From the NCBI RefSeq assembly GCF_017591425.1, contig NW_024466413.1:1364001-1428000 (forward strand): 64,000 nucleotides of DNA, read 5' to 3'. The position numbers were made by a program, and so were the translations under genes. The notes below the pieces were generated by a model. That model saw nothing but the letters and a program-made list of their open reading frames with translations, was not told the origin of the DNA and searched no databases. Positions 1 through 12,440 of this stretch are shown piece by piece. The first letter of the stretch is position 1. Every line of letters begins with the position of its first letter. This DNA comes from Ochotona curzoniae (Eukaryota > Chordata > Mammalia > Lagomorpha > Ochotonidae).

Positions 1-849
1 GTTTCCTGATCCCAGTCTGACCCTGAGCCCAGGGGTTTTGGCAGCAGTGATAGTCATGATTGCGTTAATACTGACACCGGCAACTGAAGTGCAGTAGCTT
101 TGCTGGGTATGGTGCTGGGCTCTTACCTCTGCTGCTGCAGTTGACCTTCACAGCAAAGCTGTGAGCTTGGGAAGTGAGCTCTAGCTTCCCCAGGTCCATC
201 AGAACCCAGACCCTCTCTCCTCTTACCCTGCCCCTCACTAGCCTGGACAACTTGCCACAGATGGTCTTTCATCCAGTTCATTCTCCCCCACTGTAGTCGC
301 AGAGCCCATCTCTTGGCCAAGGGAACATTTTTCTCATACTGTTTGTCCAGCTTTGCAGAAATATGGATTTGATTGACAAAGACATGGAGATGTTTACACA
401 AACAAGGAATCCCTCGATATTACCTGACTGATTTAAAGCTGCACCTGGCAGTTTTCCTATCAAAATCAGTTGAGAGATGTAAGGAACCCCTAGGGAGGAT
501 GAACCAGAATTGTAGCAAATCTCTTCTCAAAAGAGACACAGTCTCCTGGAAAGAGCTGGAAACTGGTCATGGCAGTGCACAACTGTGTTTATATTTGCTC
601 CTCCTTCATCTGCCTGCCTACTTCTTGTGCCTGCCTGTCCATTCATCCATAGCTCTAGCATCTTTATTACTTAACCTTCTGTCTAGCTGTTTGTTTATGC
701 CGATTTTAGTGGTCAGATTGTATCTGCCATTGTTGTCCATGCATGAATCATGACTTTTGTTAGATTGCCTGTGAGCTTTTTGGGAAGAGAGCAAAAGCAA
801 GGCAGAGGTACAAACTGACATCCAAACATCAGTTGAAACATTTGTATTT

Positions 850-1075
850 TCTAAGTGTGCACAGTGTGCCAACACTTCTTGTATGTGATCATATTTATTC
901 CTTACAACAGATCTGCTAGTTCGTTGGCTATTTCCCTCCCTCCCCACCTTTGACAAATGAGGAGACTGAGGCTTGGAAAGGTGAAATGCACTCTCTGATG
1001 CCATACACCTGATAGGCGGCAGAGCCAGGGTGCAAACCCAGGTTTGACTTCGAAGATCATTGCTCTCTAATTCCT
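850..1075 (-). repeat. MIR-type SINE fragment
   Basis: In the + direction it has the antisense MIR pattern: Tyr/Cys-rich chance frames around acaaatgaggagactgaggc, then a decayed cggcagagccagggtgcaaacccagg. This is the reverse of the MIR core and tRNA-like head. It is an old, diverged copy. Confidence 0.7.
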
Positions 1076-2039
1076 TACATGAAGACTTTCTTTATTGGGC
1101 ATGATGATAAAACATTAGGCCGGTTAATGATTAGCAAAGACTTCCCCTGGGATGTGATCAATTCTTGGTGTGATACTGTCACCTCTGTGAATTGGGTCCC
1201 TCTTCATGTTACCCAGGAGGAAGTGGTTACTCAGAAGTTGAGTAACTTTCCTAAGATTGCACCACTTGGAGGTGATGCTTCTGACCCCAAAGCTGTGAGA
1301 TGCCTTGGGTACCTTTAGCTTCAGGGTGGCTCAGGCCACATGCTTATGTAGTAACAGAGGCTAGGATGGAGGTGTGGGAATCCTTGCTTTGCATCATGCA
1401 CCACAACCAAGCTCGACTCTACAGCATTCCCGTCCATGCTCCCCAGGACATGTTCCTCTGCATATCTTCAAGCTGTTCCCCACCTGAGATGCCTGTCTAC
1501 CCACCGCAGCTTAGCCAGACCCTGCTCATTCTTTACAGGTGAGCTTCATTAGTGTTAATTCACACTTGTCAAAAGGGCCACGCCCTGCATAGCTCAGGCG
1601 AAGTCATTGGAACAGAGCTGTGTGCAGTGTGCCTCACCTTTCCTCACAGCATTACTGTACCAGCATCTTAGTCATCTCTGGGTCAGAGTGTGCATTCTGG
1701 CAATGTGGGTCTCTGGACAGCAGAGATTTCCATTTTGTTCCTCTGAAACCAGCATTGTGATAAGGCCCTTAGGAAAATCTGTGACATCAAAGGTAACACT
1801 TTTTACTCCAACCACTCTGCTATATTCATTGGCCTAGAGCATTTTTTTCCTGAGATGTAAAATCTCTCCCACCTGCTCTACTGTCTCTTAGGAAAATTGG
1901 GCTTTAACTCCACGTCTTCCCCTACCTCCTGCTGAAAGCAACCCTTGTCTATTCTGGTTGAACTTGCCCATTATTTCACTCTTCTGGAAGCTTGGAGAGG
2001 CTTCTTAGCATTATGGTTCATAAGGTCGGCTAGTTTATC

Positions 2040-2145
2040 TGCTAGACATTAAGCTCCCAGAGGGCAAGCACTGTTTTATTTGTGACATTCATGCCCGCAG
2101 CTGGTGTCTGGGTACCTTGTTCCTAGCGTGCGTTCACTTACTGTT
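2040..2145 (+). repeat. L2-like LINE 3' end fragment
   Basis: The phrase ttaagctcccagagggcaag followed by ctgttttatttgtgacattc resembles the L2 3' end. It is short and diverged. Confidence 0.5.
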
Positions 2146-2430
2146 GGCTGTAACTGAGCAGCAAGAATAGGAGAGACAGGGACACAAAACTTGCCAGGGC
2201 TTTTCCATGACAAAAACTGGTATGACTTGGTTGTGTTTGGGCTCAGCTTGCTGTTACAGGTCCTGCTGTACCCCACGGCAACACTGAAGCTTGGCTGATT
2301 TGTATGAGCTGAGCCTGTGAAGAGGGGTAGCTTAGTATCTTTAAGGTCACAGCAATGACCATGCATCCTACTCCTCCTTTGTGATCTCTATGTGAGCAAG
2401 TGGCATTTATTTTGAAGTTTACGCTCGCGG

Positions 2431-2552
2431 TAAGAACAGTACTGGGGAGGCAGAGACCATCTTTTATGAACATGGTCCAAGTAGAATATGATAGGAACAG
2501 CACTGGGAAGGCAGAGACCATCTTTTATGAACATTGTCCAAGTAGAATATGA
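2431..2552. repeat. Tandem duplication, two 61-bp units
   Basis: Unit 1 (2431-2491) and unit 2 (2492-2552) align end to end with four mismatches and no gaps. Both share aggcagagaccatcttttat. It is not part of a recognised repeat family. Confidence 0.9.
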
Positions 2553-2689
2553 CCATGTGATGACGTGGCATCTGACACCATGCTGGCTTGCCGGAGTAAG
2601 TGGCTTCCTCGGCTCTTACTCTGATAGAGTTGTTGTTCTTGGTATCCATGGTGTATCTGGAAAAAAAACAATTGCTCTGCTATTTAAAT

Positions 2690-3012
2690 AAAAAAACAGA
2701 CTGTTTTGCTTGAAAGTCATCGTTACAGAGAAGGAGAGAGAGATGGAGAGACACAGAGACAGGTCTTCCATCTGTTGGATCACTCCCCAGATGGTCGCAA
2801 CAGCTTGAGCTGTGTCAGTCTGAAGCTGGAAGTCAGGGACTTCTTCTAAGCCTCCCACATGTGTACAGGTGCCTAAGGGTTTGGCATGCCCACTGCTGCT
2901 TTCCCAGACTATAAGCAAGGAGCTGGATTGGAAGTGGAGTGGCCAGGACTCAACTGGTTCCCATTTGGGATGCTGGCACCACAGGTGGAAGACTACCTAT
3001 CACATGGGCCCC
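2690..3012 (-). mobile_element. C-SINE, antisense, diverged
   Basis: A purine-rich tail region is followed by ggtcttccatctgttgg and cactccccagatgg, then caaggagctggattggaag and a gggcc end. This is the reverse complement of the lagomorph C-SINE order. Confidence 0.8.
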
Positions 3013-3269
3013 AACGTACCTGCTTTTGTATTTCTTTTTTTCTTTTACAACCAATATCTATTTCATAATTAAATTATGTACAGATATGTTGTTGTAATGA
3101 CTTGCGTGTTCATCCAGAATTAGGAGTCCTGGCTTCCAGCATGGACCCTGGAATCCGTTGAGGGACTTTGTTCTCCTTCCTGTGTCTGCTTCTCTTTAGT
3201 GATGAACACATAATGATGACAACAATGATTGTAAAATGCTTGTAAAACACTTGCTGCTGGTAAGGCCTG

Positions 3270-3420
3270 CGCATTCCACCAGGTGTTCTGTGTGCACTTT
3301 CTCATTGATTTTTCATAGCAACTGAGGTTTAAGGTGGAAAAAATACAGATTCAGAGAAGTCAAGATGAATCAGTCATGGTCCCAAATTCTGAGAGTCAAA
3401 TTCAGCATTAAAACCTTGTC
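3270..3420 (-). repeat. MIR-like fragment
   Basis: The stretch cattgatttttcatagcaac followed by cagattcagagaagtcaaga resembles reversed MIR. It is heavily diverged and abuts the next SINE. Confidence 0.45.
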
Positions 3421-3797
3421 CAGGGTCAGCGTTGTGGTATTGCAGTTTAACCACTGCCTTGATTCATTCTATATGAATGCAATTCAAGTCCTGGCTGCTC
3501 CACTTGCTATGTAGATCCGTGCTAATGCACCTGGGAGAGCAGTGGGAGATGGCCAACGTGTTTGGGCTGCTACTATCAATGCTGGAGACCAGGGTCAGGT
3601 TCCTGGTCATTGTGGTCATTTAGGGAGTGAATCAGCAGGTGGAAGATCTCATTTTCTCTCTCTCTCCCCTTCTCTCTCTTTTTCTCACCCTCTTTATTTT
3701 CCTCTTTCCACTTCACCTCCCCCCGTCCCCAGCCACTCGCACACACTCCTTCATTCCCTCTCAACTCTACCTTTAAATAAATAAATCCTTAAAAAAA
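3421..3797 (+). mobile_element. C-SINE, sense, diverged
   Basis: A cagggtcagcgttgtgg head is followed by caattcaagtcctggctgct, gagtgaatcagcaggtggaag, a CT-rich block and an aaataaataaatcctt tail. The CT-rich part is expanded (3650-3690). Confidence 0.8.
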
Positions 3798-5370
3798 TTA
3801 GAAGCTAACACCTAGTCTACCTGAGGGGAAAGCCAGTGTTGGGGTCCTGCTTGCCGCCTTTGATCCCTGGGCATGAAAGAGCTGTGAGTTGTATTTGCTT
3901 CTCTGTCCCGCATGCTGCCTGATGAATGCTTGGAACTGGTTGTGGGTTCTGATCTCTCCAATTAGTGGGATTCTCTCCGCAGAGACCCTGGTCGCAGTGT
4001 GATACTGCATGGCAGATTTTCTGGTCTGAGATCTTAAATTACCCATGTCATTTCAAGCTGTGTGAGTCACTTGAAGGCCTGCTTTTCCCGAGCATATTTA
4101 ATCAAGCAACACAGAAGTGGGTGAAATCGGATGCTGCCTCACATCTCCAGGGAGGAGAACTTGTGCCCGTTGATTGGACACCACATGCCAGGCATTGTGT
4201 AATGAAGGTACTTTTGTTCCACCTGAAAATTGTGCTTTTGTCAGTGACATAGAGACTGGTGCCAGCTATGTTACTGAGAGCCACATTGACACATGGCCAC
4301 TCATGCAAATAAGAACTTCCCTCTGGCTTGACTCACTAGGTAGCAACAACAGGTTCACCTGCCAGGACCAATAAAAGCAGCAGAGGGAGGTGAGGGATGG
4401 GGGTGGTGACATGTTTAGTTTTTCAGCAGTCAGCATCCCCTGCTTTTTTAGATAGTGTGATTCCAGCAAAGCTGTGGCTGGTTGGAGTTCCTTAAGGGAC
4501 CTGCTTTTAGGAACACAGACATTTGTCTATTGAGATTGATGTGCAAACGTGATATAGCGGTAACAAAACCCAGCCCTTACTAAGCCATTTGATGTTGTGT
4601 ATTGATTTTGGCTTCTGTATCAACTCCAGAAGGGAACTGATAGCCAAACTGGCGTTCATAGAGTTAAGTAGCCAGGAAAACCTTTATGTGTGCTTTTGTT
4701 GCTGCCGTGTTTAGTTTTGTTTGGATAGGAATGAAGGAAGGATGCACAATGACATGTTGCATTTGTGTCGCTCAGATTTCTCAATTTGTACGTACAAGGC
4801 AAGCGTGTTGTGCAGGTCCTTCCCCCATCCAGCCTGCAGGAGCATCCCTCCTGGAGCCTAATTCACACAGCCTTATCCAGTGAGGTTTCTCTGAGAAATG
4901 AGACATACTTGTCTTGAATGTTCAACAGTTTGAGGCCTACTGAAAAGTAATTTCTTAGAATTGCTCCAAATTTCCCATTTCTTTACTCTGTTTGGGTTTC
5001 AGGTTCCTTTGGTTGAAAGGATGGGGTGGTGGTGGCAAAAGAAGGAGGTGGGTGTGGTGGCATGTTGATGAATGCTTGAAAACTGGCTCCTAAGAAAAGG
5101 TTCATCAGGCTTGTCAGTTTCCACGCTGTGAACACTCCCTCCATAGCCAATTTCAAGAAATGAACTTGAAGTCAACGGATATGAAGTTGTACCCAGTCAA
5201 CCCACCACTGCACAGTAGGGAAACGCCACTTCAAAAGCAATAACCACACTCCAGACTGCTGCACATGGTCTCTTTAAAAGCAGTCTGAATGTCATCTGTT
5301 TATTAAGTACCTATTACACAATTCTCCTTGACTTACACTGATATAGGTATTTTCAGTGCTTTTTACAACA

Positions 5371-5652
5371 ATATATTTATTTATTTGAAAGGCAGAGGGG
5401 GCAGATGGAGGGAGGAAGGCTGGCAGAGAGACTGAGTGATTCCATTTTCTGGTCACAAAAGGGAGGCCAGGCCATGTGGAAGCTCAGTTCTGGGTGCTTC
5501 ATCCGGGTGTCCTTCTTGGGTGGCAGAGACCTAAGCACTTGCACTGCACTCCAGGGTATATTGACAGGGAACTCAATCAGATGTGGGCACAGCTGGGACT
5601 TGAACTGGTGTTGCAGGCGGAGGTTTCACCTGTTTTGCCACAATGCCAGCAC
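5371..5652 (-). mobile_element. C-SINE, antisense, diverged
   Basis: It begins atatatttatttatttgaaaggcag, contains gacagggaactcaatcag and gggacttgaactgg, and ends near tgccacaatgccagc. The order matches an old antisense C-SINE. Confidence 0.75.
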
Positions 5653-5689
5653 TCCACTACTTTTCTTTTAAATCTAAAGTCAACGTCAG

Positions 5690-5857
5690 GAGCAGGAAGC
5701 TCTATTCTGGTTTTCCATGTGTGTGGCAAGGACCCTTCCCTGGCATATTAGCAGGGAGCTCCATCAGAAACAGAGGAACCGGAGCTTAAAACAGTGCTCT
5801 GACAGGGGACGGCAATGTCTCAAGCAGTGGCTTCACTCGCTCTCCCACAATGCATGC
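5690..5857 (-). mobile_element. C-SINE fragment, antisense
   Basis: It contains caggagcaggaagctctattc, tattagcagggagctccatc and cccacaatgcatgcc. It looks like the 5' half of a second antisense copy placed next to the previous one. Confidence 0.55.
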
Positions 5858-6009
5858 CTTCTCTGCCACTTTAACGTATCTGTGCCTTTATATTTGAAGG
5901 GGATTTGTTTTCCATCATATACAGTGCCCTGTACCTTGGTAATGAAGTATGAAGATATCTAACTTTTTGTGGAAGTGTTTGCAATTAATGTCATTTTCAA
6001 TATGTTTGA

Positions 6010-6970
6010 GCTTAGGCTTATCATGTTGTTATTTTTCCCCCTTTTCTAAGTTTGATGCCTTTTCAGAATAATTGAGCATTTTGATTACTTGATTGTGTCT
6101 TCACTCTTGCCTTGTTTGCTATTATTTGTTTAGCTTGACTCTGTTCTTAGTGAATATGACAGATTTGCAAAATACACTTATGCACCATCTAATGTTATCA
6201 CTGTCAGCTCACCGCACGGTGTGGGATGTCGGCATGACTCACAGTCCTTCATTGTCACCTTCCACTCCTTGGCTGAGCTTATCTTACATTTCACTTCTAT
6301 ACTTGCTACAAACCCGTGGCTATTGTTTTATCCTGAAGTTAAATTATTTCATAGTGAATGTTTAAAAGTTGGAAAGTTCTTGCATGCTACCCTTTTTTTT
6401 CATTTTTTTGTATAGATCTGTTTTTATCTGGCATCTTTTTCTTATCTGAAGAACTTCCTGTAATATTTCTTGTAAAGTGTTTCCACTGGACATGAGTTTC
6501 CATAGCTTTTGCTTTTCCCTTCCTTTTTTGAAAAAAATATTTTTGTTGAATGTGAAATTCTTGATAAACAACTCCCAGCCCCAACATTTCTGGTGCTTCA
6601 TGATATCTCTGTAGTTTTCTGAATTCATACTTTTAGAAACAAAATCTGTCATAATTCTTAGTTTTTCTTTTTTGATGTTCGGTATGTCCCCCTCCCCCAG
6701 ATGTCTTGGTTTTCTGTGGATGTCTGTGCGTGTGTCTCACTTCGCACTGGTTTTTGGCCATTTGAGTTTGCTCTCTCTTCTGTTGGCTGTTTACTCTGCT
6801 TAAGGTTTATTGAGTTACTTGAAGCTGTGGATTTACAAATTTCATTGAATTTGCAACCATTTCGGACATAATTTTCTTTATTCAAATGCCTTTTGTTATT
6901 CTTGCCTGCTCCTTATTTGTTCTGCTATTCCAGTTTTACCTAAATCAGGAAGCTTGACGTCCCACAGCCC
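6010..6970 (-). mobile_element. Ancient L1 fragment, antisense
   Basis: T-rich sequence with tttattgagttacttgaagc, then a long stretch ending ttgacgtcccacag, resembles reverse-strand L1M-type LINE sequence. It is strongly diverged and no frame survives. The left boundary is uncertain. Confidence 0.5.
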
Positions 6971-7204
6971 AATTTTTTTATTAAAGTGTTTTTAAATCAA
7001 TCTCTGTACTTTGTTTCAATGTATTTTTCTGTATTTGCAAACATATTTTTGCATTGTCAAATGTGTATACCCTGTATAACTTTGTAATTTTCCTTCTCTG
7101 GAGATCATTTTGGACCTTTGAAGTAGCATTTGTTGTTTTACTCATCATGTTGAAGATCTTTTCGATGGAACTAACCTGTGAACACTGAATCACTGACTTA
7201 ACGG

Positions 7205-7391
7205 GAATTCCAAAAGTTCATGGAAAATGAAATGAATACGTAGTTTAAACTTGGTACAAAGATTTTGAAAGCCATTTCTATAGTCTTCAAAATGTCTGAG
7301 TCAAAAATACGTATTGTGGACAAATTATGCATGTTTTTTCGTCAAAGGAAATGTATTTTTATGTCATTTTCCCACAAACCTTTTGAAATAT
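7205..7391. repeat. MITE-like element with terminal inverted repeats
   Basis: The left end ttccaaaagttcatggaaaat is mirrored by the right end attttcccacaaaccttttg (inverse complement with a few mismatches). The interior is AT-rich and about 140 bp with no coding. This suggests a short non-autonomous DNA transposon. I cannot assign the family. Confidence 0.5.
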
Positions 7392-7553
7392 TTTCATGTG
7401 TGTTAGGAGATCTTTCCAATGAGAACACTCACTGCCTTGAGGAAACTCCAGGGTGTCTCTGATGAGTCTCTCTCCTATCCCCTCCGCCTTATCACCTCCT
7501 CTCATCTGAGGATCTCAGCCAAACGCTACAGAATGTGGGGGCCAGGTCGGCAC

Positions 7554-7556
<3 letters not shown>

Positions 7557-7597
<41 letters not shown>
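7557..7597. repeat. (GT)n microsatellite
   Basis: About 20 uninterrupted GT units, followed by gcgcacg. Confidence 0.97.
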
Positions 7598-7600
<3 letters not shown>

Positions 7601-8219
7601 ACGTTCCACCTTGCTGTCACCGAGCTCACACTCTAACACCTGGAAGCCCAGCTCTCCGCAGTGCGTGCTTTCCTGAGGAGCCTCTGAGAGACCCTCTAGC
7701 CCATGAGAAGGGACAAATGGGGCCCCACCTCATTTCTTTTCCTTTTCCCCAGGATGGTAGACCTGCTCTGCCTATTGTTCAGTGTCCTACGTCTGTTTTC
7801 CACTTACGAATTTGTTCAATGTGGAGAGGGCAGCTTGCCTTACTCCATGGTGGACAGAAGCACAAGATGCCAGGGGACTTAACAACAGGACTGTTCAGAG
7901 GAGGACACTTATGTACATGAATAAATAATCACAAACGAGGAAGCTGCTTTGGAAGAGAGAATGGAGAATGAGTTATCAACCCAGTATGAGGAAGGAGGAT
8001 TAAACACCTAGGGGAATGCCTAGGGAAAAATGAAAACTCTCCCACCCGTAAGTCAAGTAGTCTTTACTGCTGAAAACTGAGTTTTAGTCCTCTGTTTTCC
8101 TCCTGCCAGATGTGTCACTTCTGACAGCGACCCTGTTTATTTCAGGATCCTTGTAAATAAAATCAGAACTTCTAATTTTGTTTCTCCTGGTTGTGTATAG
8201 TGGTTAGTGGCTGTATATA

Positions 8220-8400
8220 GTGGTTAGAAATACTCACTTCAATGTCAGATTTATTGAGTTTGAATCTCACTTCTGCAATTAAAAAGTTTCAGGAGTGTGG
8301 GAAAATTGCTTCTCTTTCTTAATCTTAATTTTAAAATGATTGTTATAATAGCTCCCACCACATAGGAATACTTGGATGAGCTTAGCACAGTGCTTGGGGT
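8220..8400 (+). repeat. MIR-type SINE fragment
   Basis: The string tatagtggttagaaatactc, then gagtttgaatctcacttctgc and cttagcacagtgcttggggt follows the sense MIR order: tRNA-like head, core and 3' end. Confidence 0.75.
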
Positions 8401-8600
8401 GTGGAAGTGGAGAGGAATGTATGGTCCATGGAAACTGTGTCTCCATGAAGTTTGTTCAGACTCTGACAAGGCAACTTCAGACAAGACTTGAAATTCAATG
8501 TATCTGTCGTCAGATAATTTTCAAATTGATGATATATTTGTGAAATGGTCCATGGTAGAAAAAGAAAATATCTCTTCATCCACAAATGTGCATGTGTTTG

Positions 8601-8963
8601 AAGATTTTCTTCTTTTCATTGGAAAAAAAAAAGATATACAGAGAGAAGGAGAGACGCACAGAGAAAGAAAGAGATCTTCCATCTGCTGGTTCACTCCCAA
8701 AATGGCCACAATGCCAGAGCTGAGCAAATCCAAAGCCAGGAGCCAAAAGCCAAGAGGGAGGAGCGAGGAGGCAGCAAACAGAATACCAGGACCTTCTTCC
8801 TGGATCTCACTCATGGGTCTGGGGTCCTATGGCTTTGATTCATCCTCGGCTGCTTTCACAGGCAGCGAGTTGTATGGGGAATGGAGCCACTGCGACAAGA
8901 ATGGTCCATATAGGATGTCTACACGTGGAGCTGAAGGACTAGCCGGTCCAGCCACTGCACTAT
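8601..8963 (-). mobile_element. C-SINE, antisense
   Basis: A poly-purine tail with cagagagaaggagag is followed by cttccatctgctggttcactc, an aagccaggagccaaaagcc block and a gccactgcac end. It is the first of three consecutive antisense copies. Confidence 0.85.
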
Positions 8964-9060
8964 TCCCTCCATTCTGTGTTTGTATGGTTTGGAGAATTCT
9001 GAGAAATTAGCTAATGTCAGACATTTTATGTGCAAGAAAAAGTAAGTTTACTTAAACTTG

Positions 9061-9363
9061 AAAAAACATTTATTTATTTTATTGGAAAGGCAAATCAGAT
9101 TTATGGAGAGAGAGAGAGCGCGCAGAAAGAAAGGTCTTCCATCTGCTGGTTTATTCCCCAAATGGCCACAATGGCCAAAATGGAGTTAATCCGAAACCAG
9201 GAGCCAGAAGCCTCTTCAGGGCTGTGGGCCATCCTCTACTGCTGTTCTAGGCCACAAGCAGGTTGCTGGATGGGAAGTGGAGCAACCAGGAAATGGACCA
9301 GCACCTGCATGCTATCCTGGAGCTTGCAAGATAAGGATTTAACCATTGAGCCATTACAAAGCC
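9061..9363 (-). mobile_element. C-SINE, antisense
   Basis: It contains tttatttattttattggaaag, ggtcttccatctgctgg, aaaccaggagccagaagcc, gccacaagcaggttgctgg and ttgagccattacaaagcc. This is the complete antisense order. Confidence 0.88.
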
Positions 9364-9378
9364 AGTCTCAACTTAGAC

Positions 9379-9441
9379 TTTTTTTTTAAAGATTAATTTA
9401 TCTTTGTTGGAAAGGTAGATACACAGAGAGAATCATACACA

Positions 9442-9493
<52 letters not shown>

Positions 9494-9763
9494 GAGAGAG
9501 AATCTTTCACCTATTGATTCATTCCCCAAATGGCTTAAATGGCTGGAGCTAAGTGGATCTGAAGCAAGGAGCCTGGAGCTTTCTCTGGGTTTCCCACACA
9601 GGTACAGGATCCCAAGGCTTTGGGCTATTTTCTGCTGCTTTCTCAGGCCACAAACAGGGAGCTGGAAGGGAAGTGGAGCAGGTGGGACATGAACGTGTGA
9701 CCATATGGGATCCTGGTGCATACATGGCGAGGACTTTAGCTACTAAGCCAACATGCAAGGCCC
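9379..9763 (-). mobile_element. C-SINE, antisense, with internal (CA)n(TA)n expansion
   Basis: It runs from ttttttaaagattaatttatc to aacatgcaaggccc and contains gccacaaacagggagctgg and gaccatatgggatcctgg. The tail-side AG/CA region has expanded into the dinucleotide array at 9436-9493. Confidence 0.9.
9436..9493. repeat. (CA)n(TA)n compound microsatellite
   Basis: About 20 CA units run directly into six TA units, inside the flanking antisense SINE. Confidence 0.95.
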
Positions 9764-10110
9764 TTAATAGACTTTTAATACTCCCTGAGATTGATAAGGA
9801 GAAATTATGTCTTTTCTTTAGAAATGGGAGAGAAAGTAGTTGATGAACGCATATCTCCTAGTTAACAGCAATCACATGATCTTAGGATTGTGAAAAACCT
9901 TTAATTTTTTTCCTGGCCGAAGATGCACGGGTGCCTGTGACACTGGAATCTGTATTTTCTGCTTTTGACCACTGCTTCCCTGGAGCCTTCAGGATGGATG
10001 CTCTGTGTAAGGTTTCAGTGGGATGTACTTCCCATCCCCTTGGGTGTCAACCCCGAACACTGTTGGAGAATGCTGATTTAGGTTCAGCCACACAAAGAGA
10101 ACCTTTCTGC

Positions 10111-10273
10111 CTGGAAGAAGATCCCGGCTTCTGATCTGGCTTCAGATCAGCTCAGCTCTGGCCATTGTGGTCACTCAGGAAGTGAACCAATGGATTAAAG
10201 TTCTTTCTCTCTGCTCTCCTCCTCTCAGAATATCTGAGAGTCCAATAAAAATAAATAAATCTTTAAAAACAAT
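10111..10273 (+). mobile_element. C-SINE, sense, 5' truncated
   Basis: Only the 3' half remains: ggcttcagatcagctcagc, ggtcactcaggaagtgaacc, tctctctgctctcc and an aataaaaataaataaatc tail. Confidence 0.8.
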
Positions 10274-10299
10274 CACACACACACACACACACACACACA
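10274..10299. repeat. (CA)n microsatellite at a SINE tail
   Basis: About 13 CA units directly follow the A-rich tail of the SINE at 10111-10273, a common place for microsatellites to arise. Confidence 0.95.
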
Positions 10300-12244
10300 G
10301 AACATTTCTCTTCTGTTGCAGTAACCTTAACAATGGCACAACACCATCCACTTCCTTCCACTTTGTGTCTACACAAGTGTCAGGCCTGCCTTGTTAGGTT
10401 GTGATTGCTCTCAGGTAAGGAAAAGCTGAGTTCTGCACAGCCACATGAAGGGCAGCGAGAGGAGCCAGTGCATGTCTCCTCTTGGCAGGTTCCTACTGAG
10501 AAAACAGACCAGGACAATGTTGACATTAGGGAGTGAATTTGGTTTTAAATAGAAAGACACATGACTAAGAATGGCTTAAATATTACAAGATGTCAGAAGA
10601 GAATCCCACTGTGTCACCCAGGGCCCAACGTCCCTCTTCCTACTGTCCTCTAACACAGGCCCTGCTTAGCTGGCAGGTGGCCACTTCATTATGATATCTT
10701 CATCGTTGCAGAAGACACATTCAGAGATGAGGCAGAAAGCCCAAGTGTCATAAAACTGGTTTCTTCCTTTAGGTTTTTTCTGCTTGTTCCTTGTGGCAAA
10801 ATTGTATTTCTCCTGCTTCAGCCAAGAGGGGAACGCAAGTGCTTTCTCCTCATTGCAAGGGAATGCGCTAAGATCTGCTGTTGCTTCGCGAGAAGGGGTC
10901 TGTTGATGGATATCGAGTAGCCTGTCCACAACACAAGCCACACAGACTCTCTCAAATCAGTGAGGATGGGGGTGGGGTGGGATGGGGTATGGAGGAGTGA
11001 ACAGGCCCATGATGCCAAATGTCGGAGGAATCTAGGAATTGTGATCCCTGATGTATTTTGACATCTCAAACCATCCTTATAACACCTGCCATAGTGTCAG
11101 CGTAGCCCCTCCTTAAAAAGGGATCTCACTGCTTTCTAAAAAGGTCAGTTAAATTCAGCAATCCTGCAGTGGTGGGTGGATGCTATAGCAGATGAGTCAG
11201 TACTGTATAGTAAATGTATGTAGGTTTTTTTTTTCCCAAATTCTTTGGATCACTGAAACCTCCTGTACTTGGAGGGTTCTCGGGGCTCCCTACTAGAACA
11301 GAGAGAATTACCCAGCCTCAGTTTGTCCTCTGTTGCCTAGGGGTCAGTAATCTGAGGATGGCAGTCTAGCCAGTGCCACATCTTCATTAGGGGCTATAAT
11401 GGTGTGGTCACCATTAGCTAAGATGTGAACAGGTGGCAATTCTTGATGAAGATGAAAGTAGATGGATTCATGTTTGTTTTTCCTGTTTATCAGAGAAATT
11501 TTTCCAGTGTCCTAGTTGTTTATAAACTCTTCTGCTGTTTTCCTGGAACTATCATTAGATTCTGAGCCTGGAGTTTTCTTTTCTTTTGGTTTAATGAACA
11601 GACAGCCCCAGATAACCACGTTCTTACTTCTGTCCATGGTGTTCCCTCCACCAAGGGCATGGCCACCTGTACTTGGCAAAGCCTTGTGTCAGAGCTCTCT
11701 TGAGAGTCCTTCCTGTGTCAGTGTTCTGGAGGACTTCAAGTGCCTCAGCCTTTTGGGGAACAATGACACAGCAGAGGCCCCTGTCAACCCAGAGGCAGCT
11801 TAACCTAAGGCCAGAGGTCACTTGCTCTGTTGTCATGTGGAGGCTTGGAAGAGTAAAGATGTGAGCATGCTTTCCTGAGCTGTCACAGTGGCTGACACAT
11901 ACAGAATTTGGCCCTGTGCAATGTCGTATCTTTGTTCCTCAAAGGTAAGCTTGCCTGTACATTCTCTCGTTAATGTTTGCTCTGGATCTGAGGAACTAGA
12001 ACATGTCTGTGTGACTCTGAGGAATTTGTTTCTCCTAAGGCTCATTGTGGAGTGCGCCTGGGTGTGAGATAGCCACATCTATGCTTTCTAGTGACCTTTC
12101 TTGGTGCTCATAGCGTGTTGGGCTCTCCTGTAATCTTCGTTGCTTTACAGGGACCTCAGCATCTGGATGAGCAGGTAGCAGAGGAGAAGGGTGTAATTCC
12201 ATCCCTCTGTGTTGAGGAGTGTCAGGTGCTGATGGTACTTTCAT

Positions 12245-12440
12245 CATAAAGACACTTATTGAGACTTGATGTTTGCCAGACATGATAAGCACTTCGCATA
12301 TTTTAAATCCTTTACTCTTCATCACAGCACTGCAAGTACTTTTCTGCTACTGCTACCCACGTTTGTCTATGAGAAACTCGAGCACCATTAGCCAATGTCA
12401 GGGTCACACAGCCAGTGGCAGAAGGGGTTTCAGAGTTGGC
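12245..12440 (-). repeat. MIR-type SINE fragment
   Basis: It contains gacacttattgagacttgatg, ttgccagacatgataagcac, atgagaaactcgagcacc and gtcacacagccagtggcag. This is the antisense MIR order. Confidence 0.75.

Noticed and set aside
7561..7676. Cys-Val repeat peptide
   Set aside because: Translation of the GT microsatellite.
8498..9010. A 170-codon frame on the + strand
   Set aside because: It lies across an antisense C-SINE; similar peptides (CWFTPKMAT, EARSQKP) recur in other SINE copies.
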